A DNA stretch of 5,838 nucleotides from Oscillospiraceae bacterium (GCA_900766795.1 CAAFWX010000012.1:1-5838), one strand, 5' to 3'; counted from the stretch's first letter, positions 1 through 5,815 are shown. Translations and numbers: made by a program. Notes: generated by a model from the sequence alone, not told the origin.

Positions 1-2
1 AA

Positions 3-1238
3 CGCTCGGCTATGCAAATGACTGCGGTGTATTCCTGTGTGCGTGTACTGTCGGAAGCGGTGGCGGGTTTACCGCTGCACGTTTACAAGTACCGCTCTGA
101 CGGAGGAAAAGAAAAGGCAATCAACCACCCGTTGTATTCTCTTTTGCACGATGAACCGAACCCCGAAATGACCTCGTTCGTGTTACGTGAAACGCTTATG
201 ACACACCTTCTTCTGTGGGGCAACGCATACGCGCAGGTTATCCGTAACGGAAAGGGCGAGGTCATTGCTATGTATCCTTTAATGCCGAACCGAATGTCGG
301 TTGACCGTGACGAGAACGGACGGTTGTACTACAAATACTATCGCGGTTGTGATGAAGCAATCCGCAGTAAAGAGTACGAGGTGCTTCTCTCACCATACGA
401 TGTGTTGCATATCCCCGGACTTGGCTTTGACGGGCTTGTTGGTTATTCCCCCATAGCTATGGCGAAGAATGCTATCGGGCTTGCGATTGCCACAGAGGAA
501 TACGGAGCGAAGTTCTTCGCAAACGGTGCTGCTCCGAGCGGTGTTCTTGAACACCCCGGTACGCTGAAGAACCCCGACAAAGTCCGCGAAAGCTGGAACG
601 CCACATTCGGCGGTTCGCACAACGCAAACAAGGTTGCTGTGCTTGAAGAAGGAATGAAATACTCTCCCATAAGTATTTCTCCCGAACAGGCACAGTTTCT
701 TGAAACCCGAAAGTTTCAGATAAACGAGATAGCTCGAATTTTCAGAGTGCCGCCGCACATGGTCGGCGACCTTGAAAAGTCGAGCTTTTCTAATATTGAA
801 CAGCAGTCGCTTGAATTTGTGAAATACACTCTTGAACCGTGGCTTGTGCGGTGGGAACAGAGTATGGTGCGGTCGCTGCTCAGTCCGAGCGAAAAGCAAG
901 AATATTTCATAAAATTCAACGTTGACGGACTGCTGCGGGGCGATTACGCAAGCCGAATGAGTGGGTACGCTACCGCAAGGCAGAACGGCTGGATGTCTGC
1001 AAACGACATTCGGGAGCTTGAAAATCTCGACCGTATTCCTGCCGAGGAAGGCGGCGACCTTTATCTCATAAACGGCAATATGACTAAACTTGCCGATGCG
1101 GGCATTTTCGCATCTGGTGGAAAGGAGGATTCCGATGAAGAAGTTTTGGAAGTGGAAGAACAGAATAGTGAAGAACGAGGAAACACAGGAGCAGAACCCG
1201 GAGAGAACGCTGTTCCTCAACGGCACTATCGCAGATGA
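3..1238 (+). CDS. Phage portal protein, HK97 family, 5'-partial
   Basis: Portal subunit: a dodecameric ring at one capsid vertex through which DNA is packaged and ejected, and where terminase and head-tail connectors dock. The reading frame is already open at the left edge (codons R-S-A precede the ATG at 12), and the ATG at 12 falls inside the conserved segment with AVYSCVRVLSEAVAGLPLHVY, so the true start lies upstream; roughly 20-40 N-terminal residues are probably missing. Other family marks are the HPLYSLLHDEPNPEMT stretch, LLLWGNAYAQV, LHIPGLGFDGLVGYSPI, and the FRVPPHMVGDLEKSSFSNIEQQ segment typical of this family. The final ~35 residues are acidic and low in complexity and overlap the next gene by 104 bases. 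No internal stop or frameshift is seen. The terminase large subunit would normally lie just upstream. Family assignment is very secure from sequence pattern; the function is established family knowledge. Confidence 0.95.
   Translation, partial: RSAMQMTAVYSCVRVLSEAVAGLPLHVYKYRSDGGKEKAINHPLYSLLHDEPNPEMTSFVLRETLMTHLLLWGNAYAQVIRNGKGEVIAMYPLMPNRMSVDRDENGRLYYKYYRGCDEAIRSKEYEVLLSPYDVLHIPGLGFDGLVGYSPIAMAKNAIGLAIATEEYGAKFFANGAAPSGVLEHPGTLKNPDKVRESWNATFGGSHNANKVAVLEEGMKYSPISISPEQAQFLETRKFQINEIARIFRVPPHMVGDLEKSSFSNIEQQSLEFVKYTLEPWLVRWEQSMVRSLLSPSEKQEYFIKFNVDGLLRGDYASRMSGYATARQNGWMSANDIRELENLDRIPAEEGGDLYLINGNMTKLADAGIFASGGKEDSDEEVLEVEEQNSEERGNTGAEPGENAVPQRHYRR
1122..1128 (+). promoter_or_regulatory. Ribosome binding site of the prohead protease
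   Basis: AAGGAGG lies 6 bases before the ATG at 1135, inside the 3' end of the portal gene. It decides the start: the ATG at 1090 in the same frame has no such site and would add 15 residues that are only the portal coding sequence read in another frame. Confidence 0.85.
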
Positions 1239-1461
1239 AAGTTGGTTTGACGATGATGTCACACCGCAGATTTTCAAGGACGAACTGCTGTCCGGCAGCG
1301 GTGATATTACCGTGTGGATTAACTCGCCCGGCGGTGACTGCGTGGCGGCGGCGCAGATTTACAATATGCTGATGGACTACAAAGGCAACGTAACTGTGAA
1401 GATTGACGGTATCGCAGCAACTCCGCCCGAAGTTTTACCGACAGAAAACGAGGAGGTTTAA
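1135..1461 (+). CDS. ClpP-like prohead protease, truncated before the catalytic serine and joined to a foreign C-terminus
   Basis: Head maturation protease of the ClpP/S14 type, which in HK97-like phages cleaves the scaffold or capsid delta domain during prohead maturation. Residues 1-95 of 108 look normal: basic start MKKFWKWKNR, then TLFLNG, ITVWINSPGGDCVAAAQIYNML (the NSPGG oxyanion-hole strand is at residues 63-67) and VTVKIDGIAA at 86-95. In this family IAA is followed directly by the catalytic Ser (as in E. coli ClpP GQAAS-M), then the His and Asp region, about 120-150 more residues. Here residue 96 onwards reads TPPEVLPTENEEV and stops. The foreign tail is probably the end of another phage gene, most likely the major tail protein that usually precedes the chaperone (inference). 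The product lacks Ser, His and Asp and should be inactive. It overlaps the portal gene by 104 bases and ends 3 bases before the chaperone. Confidence 0.88.
   Translation: MKKFWKWKNRIVKNEETQEQNPERTLFLNGTIADESWFDDDVTPQIFKDELLSGSGDITVWINSPGGDCVAAAQIYNMLMDYKGNVTVKIDGIAATPPEVLPTENEEV
1451..1457 (+). promoter_or_regulatory. Ribosome binding site of the tail assembly chaperone
   Basis: AGGAGGT, 7 bases before the ATG at 1465, embedded in the last codons of the preceding open frame. It shows that the 5' signals of the chaperone gene survived the upstream deletion, so the joint lies upstream of it. Confidence 0.8.
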
Positions 1462-1464
1462 TCT

Positions 1465-1848
1465 ATGGAAAACGAGCGCAGTTCTGTAATAACAATCGGC
1501 GGTGAGCAGTACGAAATGGTTCTCACCACGCGCGCGACAAAGGCAATTTCTACCCGCTACGGCGGTCTGGATAATCTTGGCGACAAGCTGATGAAGTCCG
1601 AGAATATGGAGATGGCGCTTGATGAAATCGTGTGGCTGATTACGCTGCTCTGCAATCAAGGCATACAGATACACAACCTAAAAAGCGAGGATAAGAAACC
1701 GCTGCTCACCGAGGAAACCGTGGAACTTCTCACCTCTCCCGGCGAGCTTGCGGAGTACAAGGACGCAATTACCGAAGCTATGCTGAAAGGCACGAAGCGC
1801 AACATCGAAAGTGAAGATACCTCAAAAAACGCAGTAACAGCCGAGTAA
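1465..1848 (+). CDS. Phage tail assembly chaperone (gpG-type)
   Basis: A 127-residue protein resembling the tail assembly chaperones of Clostridia siphophages, which bind the tape measure protein and recruit tail-tube subunits during tail assembly. Recognisable parts are ITIGGEQYEMVLTTRATKAI, RYGGLDNLGDKLMKSEN, EIVWLITLLCNQ, LLTEETVELLTSPGEL and the acidic/basic end LKGTKRNIESEDTSKN. It appears full length, with a good ribosome site and an ATG start. Near the 3' end the codons TCA-AAA-AAC form an A AAA AAC slippery heptamer in the correct phase for -1 frameshifting, the hallmark of G/GT chaperone genes in tailed phages. The tape measure gene that should follow is absent. The family call rests on sequence pattern and position (before the tail-tip genes); I cannot run a profile search, but gene context and the slippery site agree. 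Confidence 0.82.
   Translation: MENERSSVITIGGEQYEMVLTTRATKAISTRYGGLDNLGDKLMKSENMEMALDEIVWLITLLCNQGIQIHNLKSEDKKPLLTEETVELLTSPGELAEYKDAITEAMLKGTKRNIESEDTSKNAVTAE
1824..1830 (+). promoter_or_regulatory. Programmed -1 frameshift heptamer (A AAA AAC)
   Basis: The heptamer is in X XXY YYZ phase relative to the chaperone frame (AAA at 1825-1827, AAC at 1828-1830). The chaperone terminates at 1846-1848. The -1 frame from 1830 has no stop and continues for 14 codons into the next gene at 1872, so a slip would give a fusion of about 249 residues (122+14+113). The heptamer is seen directly; that it works as a shift site is known for this gene family and inferred here. I did not identify a convincing downstream stem-loop. 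Confidence 0.65.
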
Positions 1849-1856
1849 GGATAATC

Positions 1857-1863
1857 GGGAGGG
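1857..1863 (+). promoter_or_regulatory. Ribosome binding site supporting a TTG start at 1872
   Basis: GGGAGGG, 8 bases before the TTG at 1872, in the 23-base gap after the chaperone stop. No ATG or GTG is suitably placed, so the TTG is the best start. Confidence 0.7.
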
Positions 1864-1871
1864 ATAATATT

Positions 1872-2213
1872 TTGGAAATCGTAAATGAAGATATCTTTGT
1901 TACCAAGGGCGATACAGGAACGGTATTCATTTCTCCTAAAAACGAAGATGGCACACCATATTATCTTTCCCACGGAGAGCGGGTTCGATTGTTAATTCGA
2001 CTGATACCGGACAGACCGCCTGTTATAGAAAAGGAACTTCATAAAGAGGAGCAGAATGACGATGGTTCATTCTGCATTTCTTTTTCCGCTTCGGATACAG
2101 ACATTCCAAGAGCCGCGTATATGTATGAGGCAAAGCTCTATAATGCCGAAAACACAGAAATATGCACCTTTATCGGCGGAGGGACATACAAACCTCGTTT
2201 CATTGTTACATAG
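1872..2213 (+). CDS. Small phage tail-tip/baseplate protein (BppU N-terminal-like)
   Basis: A 113-residue protein starting at TTG. It begins EIVNEDIFVTKGDTGTVFIS and ends with YEAKLYNAENTEICTFIGGGTYKPRFIV. This is the layout of small beta-sandwich proteins found between the tail endopeptidase and the fibre genes in Firmicutes siphophages, resembling the N-terminal domain of lactococcal BppU-type baseplate proteins: an opening 'ED.F.T.GDT' strand, a proline-rich middle, and a closing 'Y.Y...L' strand pair. It has no signal peptide or membrane segment. It probably helps attach receptor-binding parts to the tail tip (inference). Its stop TAG overlaps the ribosome site of the next gene. The tape measure, Dit and tail endopeptidase genes expected upstream are missing, so its normal partners are not encoded here. 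The exact family is uncertain. Confidence 0.6.
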   Translation: MEIVNEDIFVTKGDTGTVFISPKNEDGTPYYLSHGERVRLLIRLIPDRPPVIEKELHKEEQNDDGSFCISFSASDTDIPRAAYMYEAKLYNAENTEICTFIGGGTYKPRFIVT

Positions 2214-2218
2214 GAGGT
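2212..2218 (+). promoter_or_regulatory. Ribosome binding site fixing the start at 2227
   Basis: AGGAGGT, 8 bases before ATG 2227 and overlapping the preceding TAG stop. It shows that the longer same-frame reading from upstream ATGs (for example 2056) is only an out-of-frame reading of the previous gene. Confidence 0.85.
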
Positions 2219-2226
2219 GCTTATTT

Positions 2227-2490
2227 ATGGACGGCGTCATTACAAGCGAGATTCAGATAAGCGGTGCAGTATCTTCCAAGGGAAAAATATGCGGGTTTGT
2301 GACTGCTTCTTCCGGCGGGGGTTCTCCTCCCTATACGGGAGAGTATGATGTTACTCCCAATGTTCGAAATGATATTGTCCTGTACACACGAAACAAGCTA
2401 ATGACGGAGAATGTGCTTGTAAGAAAAATACCGCAGCATGAGGTTACAAATGCCAGCGGTGGAAAAACGCTTATTATAGGAGGAGATTAA
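2227..2490 (+). CDS. Small phage tail protein with a YxGxYxVTP motif
   Basis: An 87-residue protein. After an N-terminal beta-rich part (MDGVITSEIQISGAVSSKGK) and a glycine-rich linker (SSGGGS) comes PPYTGEYDVTPNVRNDI, then LMTENVLVRKIP and EVTNASGGKTLIIGG. The pattern 'Y.G.Y.VTP ... M..NV.V..IP..EV.N..GG.T..IG' is common in short proteins just upstream of the tail-fibre gene in Clostridia and Bacilli prophages. Its molecular role is not known to me; position suggests a tail-tip or fibre-attachment component. It is complete, with a strong ribosome site, and ends 1 base before the fibre-like gene, whose own ribosome site lies in its last codons. There is no sign of damage. Confidence 0.7.
   Translation: MDGVITSEIQISGAVSSKGKICGFVTASSGGGSPPYTGEYDVTPNVRNDIVLYTRNKLMTENVLVRKIPQHEVTNASGGKTLIIGGD
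2478..2485 (+). promoter_or_regulatory. Ribosome binding site of the fibre-like gene
   Basis: AGGAGGAG, 6 bases before the ATG at 2492, inside the end of the upstream gene. The one-base gap between the genes suggests coupled translation. Confidence 0.8.
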
Positions 2491-2491
2491 A

Positions 2492-2920
2492 ATGGCAATC
2501 AACAAAATCGTAATCGGCAACGAGGTGAAAATCGACCTTACTGCCGACACTGTTACTTCAGCAAGTATGCTTAAGGGTTTTACCGCGCACGACAAGTCCG
2601 GTGAAATCATTGAAGGCTCGTGCAGCTTTGATGTGGACTCATCTGACGCAACAGCAGCGGCGGCAGAAGTGCTTGAGGGTAAGACATACGCTGCTCGGGG
2701 TAAAACCTTTACGGGAACAATGCCGAACAAAGGCTCTGTCAACGGCTCGATTTCCGAGGTTGACGGGGAGTTTGCTATTCCGATGGGCTTCCACGATGGC
2801 TCGGGAAAGGTGTCCATCAGCGCAACAGAACAGGCTAAAATCATACCCTCGAATATCAAGAAAGATGTTACTATACGGCTTTTACTGGTACAGCTACGCA
2901 ATGAGCGTGAAACAGGCTGA
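2492..2920 (+). CDS. Phage tail-fibre-like protein, 3' end replaced by out-of-frame lysin sequence
   Basis: The N-terminal ~127 residues are the typical fibre or receptor-binding module of Clostridia siphophages: AINKIVIGNEVKIDLTADTVT, then the LKGFTAHDKSGEIIEGSC unit, a VDSSDATAAAAEVLEGKTYAARGK segment, GTMPNKG, and FAIPMGFHDGSGKVSISATEQAKIIPSNIKKDVTI. In relatives this is followed by an 'LGVEGTM'-type unit and often further modules. Here, after DVTI (about 2876), the frame runs into the GH25 lysin in a different phase, giving RLLLVQLRNERETG and a stop at 2918. The last ~14 residues are therefore not native. The missing stretch should also have held the rest of the fibre and the holin. The protein may fold through its intact modules, but the receptor-binding end is probably lost (inference). 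The start is firm from the ribosome site. Confidence 0.82.
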   Translation: MAINKIVIGNEVKIDLTADTVTSASMLKGFTAHDKSGEIIEGSCSFDVDSSDATAAAAEVLEGKTYAARGKTFTGTMPNKGSVNGSISEVDGEFAIPMGFHDGSGKVSISATEQAKIIPSNIKKDVTIRLLLVQLRNERETG

Positions 2921-3578
2921 AGCAGAAGCCGATAAATGCGCTGCTGTTCTGAAAGGTCTGTCCCCTACATATCCCGTGTTCTTCGATATGGAGGAGAAAA
3001 AGCAGATAAGCGGTCTGAAGACGGATACTCGAACGAAGATGGCGATTGCTTTCTGCGAGAAGATACGGCAAGCGGGGTTCAAGCCGGGAATTTACGCAAA
3101 TCCGTCCTTTATGGAGAATTACTACGACAAACAGCGGCTTGTCGGAAAGTACGACATTTGGCTTGCTCACTGGACGAACAGCCCCGACCGCCCGTCAAGA
3201 TACAACTACGGTCAGACTATGTGGCAGTGGGGGCTTGACAGGATAGGTGGGTATGATATTGACGGGGATATTTGCTTTTGCGAATATGCAAAATCCGCTC
3301 CCGAAAAGAAAACCGTTGAGCAGCTCGCTGATGAGGTGATTGCAGGCAAGTGGGATAACGGCGCGGAACGTGAAAGATTACTTATCGCCGCCGGATATGA
3401 CTACAATGCGGTTCAGAAACTGGTCAACGAAAGGCTCCACAAGAAAACCGTTGACGAGATTGCAAACGAGGTTATTCGTGGAGAATGGGGTAACGGCGAG
3501 GAACGCAAGGAACGGCTGACTGCTGCGGGGTATAATTATTCGGAGGTTCAGAGGAGGGTTAATCAGCTGATAAAATAA
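2877..3578 (+). pseudogene. GH25 (Cpl-1/Chalaropsis-type) phage endolysin, N-terminally truncated, with two CW_7 repeats
   Basis: Endolysin that cleaves the MurNAc-GlcNAc beta-1,4 bond of peptidoglycan for host lysis. Homology begins abruptly at GFYWYSYAMSV (2877), which in GH25 enzymes sits ~70-75 residues into the domain. The missing part includes the first catalytic-site Asp of the N-terminal 'GIDVS..NG' strand. Still present are PVFFDMEE, carrying the D-x-E catalytic pair, GIYANPSFMENYY, DIWLAHWT, TMWQWG, and the end of the barrel YDIDGDICFCEY. The C-terminus carries two CW_7 (Cpl-7 type) cell-wall repeats. The only nearby in-frame ATG is 2901, which lacks a ribosome site and would give 225 residues; it lies inside the preceding gene's 3' end, so low-level coupled translation is possible. 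Without the first strand of the TIM barrel it should not be active. Family assignment is very secure. Confidence 0.9.
3306..3575 (+). repeat. Tandem CW_7 (Cpl-7) cell-wall-binding repeats, two copies
   Basis: Copy 1 (3306-3437, 44 codons) runs from KKTVEQLADEVI to VQKLVNERL. Copy 2 (3441-3575, 45 codons) runs from KKTVDEIANEVI to VQRRVNQLIK. One His codon separates them. Both share the core G-x-W-x-NG-x-ER and L-x-AAGY-x-Y. Both copies begin with AAGAAAACCGTTGA at the DNA level, while the rest has diverged. CW_7 repeats in the Cpl-7 lysozyme bind the peptidoglycan of a broad range of bacteria. Confidence 0.88.
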
Positions 3579-3585
3579 TGATATT

Positions 3586-4413
3586 AACGCAGTTTTTCAG
3601 AAAACCTTTACCGACGAGTCGTTTCATCGTTGTGTGAATTACGGGCAGATGGACAAGTATCTCGTGGCAAATCATCACGAGGCGATAATCAGCAAGGAAG
3701 ATTTCGATGCGGTTGCTGCTCTTATAGATAGACACGCTGTGGAAAAGAATGTGACAAAGGGCAGCCACAAGTACCAGATTCGGTATTGCTTTTCGGGTAA
3801 GATAATCTGCGGTGAGTGCGGAGCAACATTCAAGCACAGAACGCACCAGCTTGGCGGTATACAGTATGAAGCGTGGTGCTGCAGCACTCACATATATAAT
3901 AAGGAAAGCTGCTCGATGAAGTTCGTCAGGGACGAGGACTTAAAACTTGCGTTTATTACAATGATGAACAAACTGGTTTTCGGTCACAAGCTGATATTGA
4001 AACCGTATTTATTGGCGCTGCGCAGTTCATCAACCGACAGCAGTGTTCAGCGGATACAGCAACTTCGACTGTTAATCGAGCAGAATACGGGTCAGCAGGA
4101 AACCCTCACAAGGCTAATGGCGAACGGGTATATCGACCGAGTGCTGTTCGCCCGTGAACTGAATGCGATTATGGCTCAGACAGATGAATACCGCGCTGAA
4201 ATTGATACGCTCAGCAATTCGGTCACAGGCGATGGCGCAAGGTTGAGAGAAACCGAGCGACTGATTAAGTTAGTCGAGCGGGGCAGAATGTTTTCAGAGT
4301 TCGATGCGGACTTGTTCGCAAAGCTCGTTGACCACATATATGTGTTTTCGAGGAGCGAGGTCGGATTTGTACTGAAATGCGGACTAACGCTAAAAGAAAG
4401 GATTGGTGAATAG
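3586..4413 (+). pseudogene. Large serine recombinase, C-terminal part only (first of three recombinase genes)
   Basis: Remnant of a large serine recombinase (integrase). The sequence becomes recombinase-like at about NAVFQKTFTDESF, the end of the Recombinase domain, and continues with DKYLVANHHEAIISKEDF. A zinc-ribbon follows: CGEC at 3808-3819 and a Cys pair at 3877-3882 followed by a further Cys in KESCSM. Then comes a coiled-coil-rich region (QRIQQLRLLIEQNTGQQETLTRLM ... EYRAEIDTL) and the conserved end DLFAKLVDHIYVFSR. The ~270-300 N-terminal residues with the catalytic Ser domain are absent. In frame, a TAA at 3571-3573 lies just upstream, and the first possible start is GTG 3634 without a convincing ribosome site. 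The end is intact and lies one base before the ATG of the next gene, as in recombinase triplets. The fragment cannot catalyse recombination alone; it might still bind DNA if made (inference). Confidence 0.88.
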
Positions 4414-4414
4414 A

Positions 4415-4840
4415 ATGGAGCATATCCCTTACGGCTATCGCATTGAGAATGGAATTGCGGTTATTGACGAAATGGCAGGGGAACAGGTGCAGCGTATGTT
4501 TGTGAACTACCTTAACGGTGATTCTTTGATAAAAGCGGCAGAAAATGCCGGTATCAAGGGGAATCACGGTTCTATCAAGCTGATGTTGCAGAATTGCCGT
4601 TATCTTGGTGACGGTTTTTATCCTCAGATAATCAGCGAGGAAACATTCAATGCTGCGGCAGAGGAGCGTGAAAGACGTGCGGAACGGCTCGGAAGAAACG
4701 GCTACATAAGGCAGGAGCAGTCAGTGAATGTTCCTGTGCGATTTTTGTTTGAGAGCGCTTCGGATTATTTCGATGACCCTGTTCAGCAGGCAGAATATAT
4801 GTATGGATTGATAAGAATTGAGGTGACAAACATTGAGTAA
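4415..4840 (+). CDS. Small recombinase-domain protein without a catalytic domain (middle of a serine recombinase triplet)
   Basis: A 141-residue protein beginning [19 protein letters not shown]. It aligns by eye with the DNA-binding Recombinase domain (PF07508 type) of the neighbouring large recombinase: 'GY...NG..VID...A..V.R.F..YL.G.S...A...' matches the segment after residue ~180 there, and [17 protein letters not shown] matches the later '.EKYMGDALL ... EAIIPKEIF'. It has neither the Y-x-R-V-S catalytic motif nor the zinc-ribbon cysteines. ATG 4415 is preferred over TTG 4403 because the MEHIPYGY start is typical and only one base separates it from the upstream stop; the ribosome site (AAAGGA, 4397-4402) is 12 bases away, so it is weak or coupling-dependent. 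Its end overlaps the next gene by 8 bases. It is likely an accessory DNA-binding partner of the two large recombinases (inference). Confidence 0.78.
   Translation: MEHIPYGYRIENGIAVIDEMAGEQVQRMFVNYLNGDSLIKAAENAGIKGNHGSIKLMLQNCRYLGDGFYPQIISEETFNAAAEERERRAERLGRNGYIRQEQSVNVPVRFLFESASDYFDDPVQQAEYMYGLIRIEVTNIE
4820..4826 (+). promoter_or_regulatory. Ribosome binding site supporting a TTG start at 4833
   Basis: GAGGTGA, 6 bases before TTG 4833, inside the end of the preceding gene. It fixes the otherwise inconspicuous start of the last recombinase, which overlaps the upstream stop by 8 bases. Confidence 0.8.
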
Positions 4841-5815
4841 TATAACGATTATACCTGCAAGACCGCAGAGAGCCAACTCCCAGCAGAGCGAAGCAGAGAA
4901 ACCAAAGCTGCGAGTGGCTGCGTACTGCCGCGTCAGCACAGACAGCGATGAGCAGGCAACCAGCTACGAAACACAGGTCACGCACTACACCGAATACATA
5001 ACTAAAAATCCCGAGTGGGCATTTGCGGGTATCTACGCTGATGACGGTATTTCCGGCACAAATACCAAGAAGCGAGAAGAATTCAACCGTATGATAACCG
5101 ATTGTATGGACGGAAAAATCGACATGGTTATCACCAAGTCCATCAGCCGATTTGCCCGCAACACTCTCGACTGCCTGAAATACATACGTCAGCTTAAGGA
5201 CAGAAATATCCCTGTGTTCTTTGAGAAAGAGAATATTAACACGTTGGACGCAAAGGGCGAGGTTCTTCTTACGATAATGGCTTCTCTGGCGCAGCAGGAG
5301 TCAATGTCGCTGTCGCAGAATGTGAAACTTGGCTTGCAGTTCCGCTATCAGCGTGGAGAGGTGCAGGTTAATCACAGCCGTTTTCTGGGCTACACCAAAG
5401 ACGAGAACGGCAGGCTGGTAATTGACCCCGAACAGGCGGAGGTGGTGCGGCGAATCTTCCGTGAGTACCTTGACGGTTACAGTACGGACAAGATAGCCGC
5501 GGGGCTGGAACGTGACGGAATCCTCACAGGCGCGGGTAATCCTCGTTGGCACACCAGCACGGTGGCGAAGATACTCCGCAACGAAAAGTACATGGGCGAT
5601 GCGCTTCTGCAAAAGACCTACACGGTGGATTATCTTTCCAAAAAGCGAATCAAGAACAACGGCATTATGCCGCAGTATTACGTTGAGAACGACCACGAGG
5701 CGATAATTCCGAAAGAGATTTTTATGCGGGTGCAGGACGAACTTGTGCGCCGCAGGCTTGTAAAGGTCAGCCCCAACGGAAGAAAGCACGGTTTCAGCAG
5801 TAACCATGTGTTTTC
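4833..5815 (+). CDS. Large serine recombinase (site-specific integrase), 3'-partial
   Basis: Integrase of the large serine recombinase family, which joins attP and attB through a 5'-phosphoserine intermediate. From the TTG, a polar leader is followed by the resolvase domain: [15 protein letters not shown] with catalytic Ser35, [18 protein letters not shown], and [14 protein letters not shown] with the conserved Arg106 and Arg109. The catalytic domain is completed by [13 protein letters not shown]. The Recombinase DNA-binding domain starts near residue 180 ([26 protein letters not shown]) and reaches [13 protein letters not shown], then [12 protein letters not shown]. The coding sequence breaks off at ~residue 327 just before the zinc ribbon, because the remaining bases are sequencing adapter; relatives run to ~500-550 residues. 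No frameshift is seen. It is the only recombinase here with an intact catalytic domain. Whether it belonged to the phage or to a neighbouring integrative element cannot be decided from this window. Confidence 0.93.

Noticed and set aside
390..1277. Long open frame on the minus strand (295 codons)
   Set aside because: It lies antisense to the well-supported portal and protease genes, has no recognisable family, an improbable cysteine/phenylalanine-rich composition and no ribosome site; it is a shadow of the coding strand's codon bias.
1861..1870. GATAATAT as a -10 promoter element
   Set aside because: No matching -35 box at proper spacing, and the spot lies in a tightly packed co-transcribed operon; it is best read as a ribosome-site spacer.
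2056..2226. Upstream extension of the 2227 gene to an ATG at 2056
   Set aside because: It would overlap the preceding gene heavily and has no ribosome site, while AGGAGGT is positioned exactly for 2227.
2398..2901. Minus-strand open frame of 167 codons opposite the fibre gene
   Set aside because: The repetitive serine/alanine/valine composition mirrors the fibre codons, and the plus strand has a clear ribosome site and recognised protein modules.
3579..3600. Possible terminator or attachment core after the lysin (TTTTT at 3593-3597)
   Set aside because: There is no GC-rich inverted repeat before the T run, the Ts are part of the recombinase-like codons, and no second copy of a direct repeat was noticed in the window.
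5301..5807. Minus-strand open frame of 168 codons opposite the last recombinase
   Set aside because: The plus strand encodes an unmistakable serine recombinase here; the antisense frame has no family resemblance.
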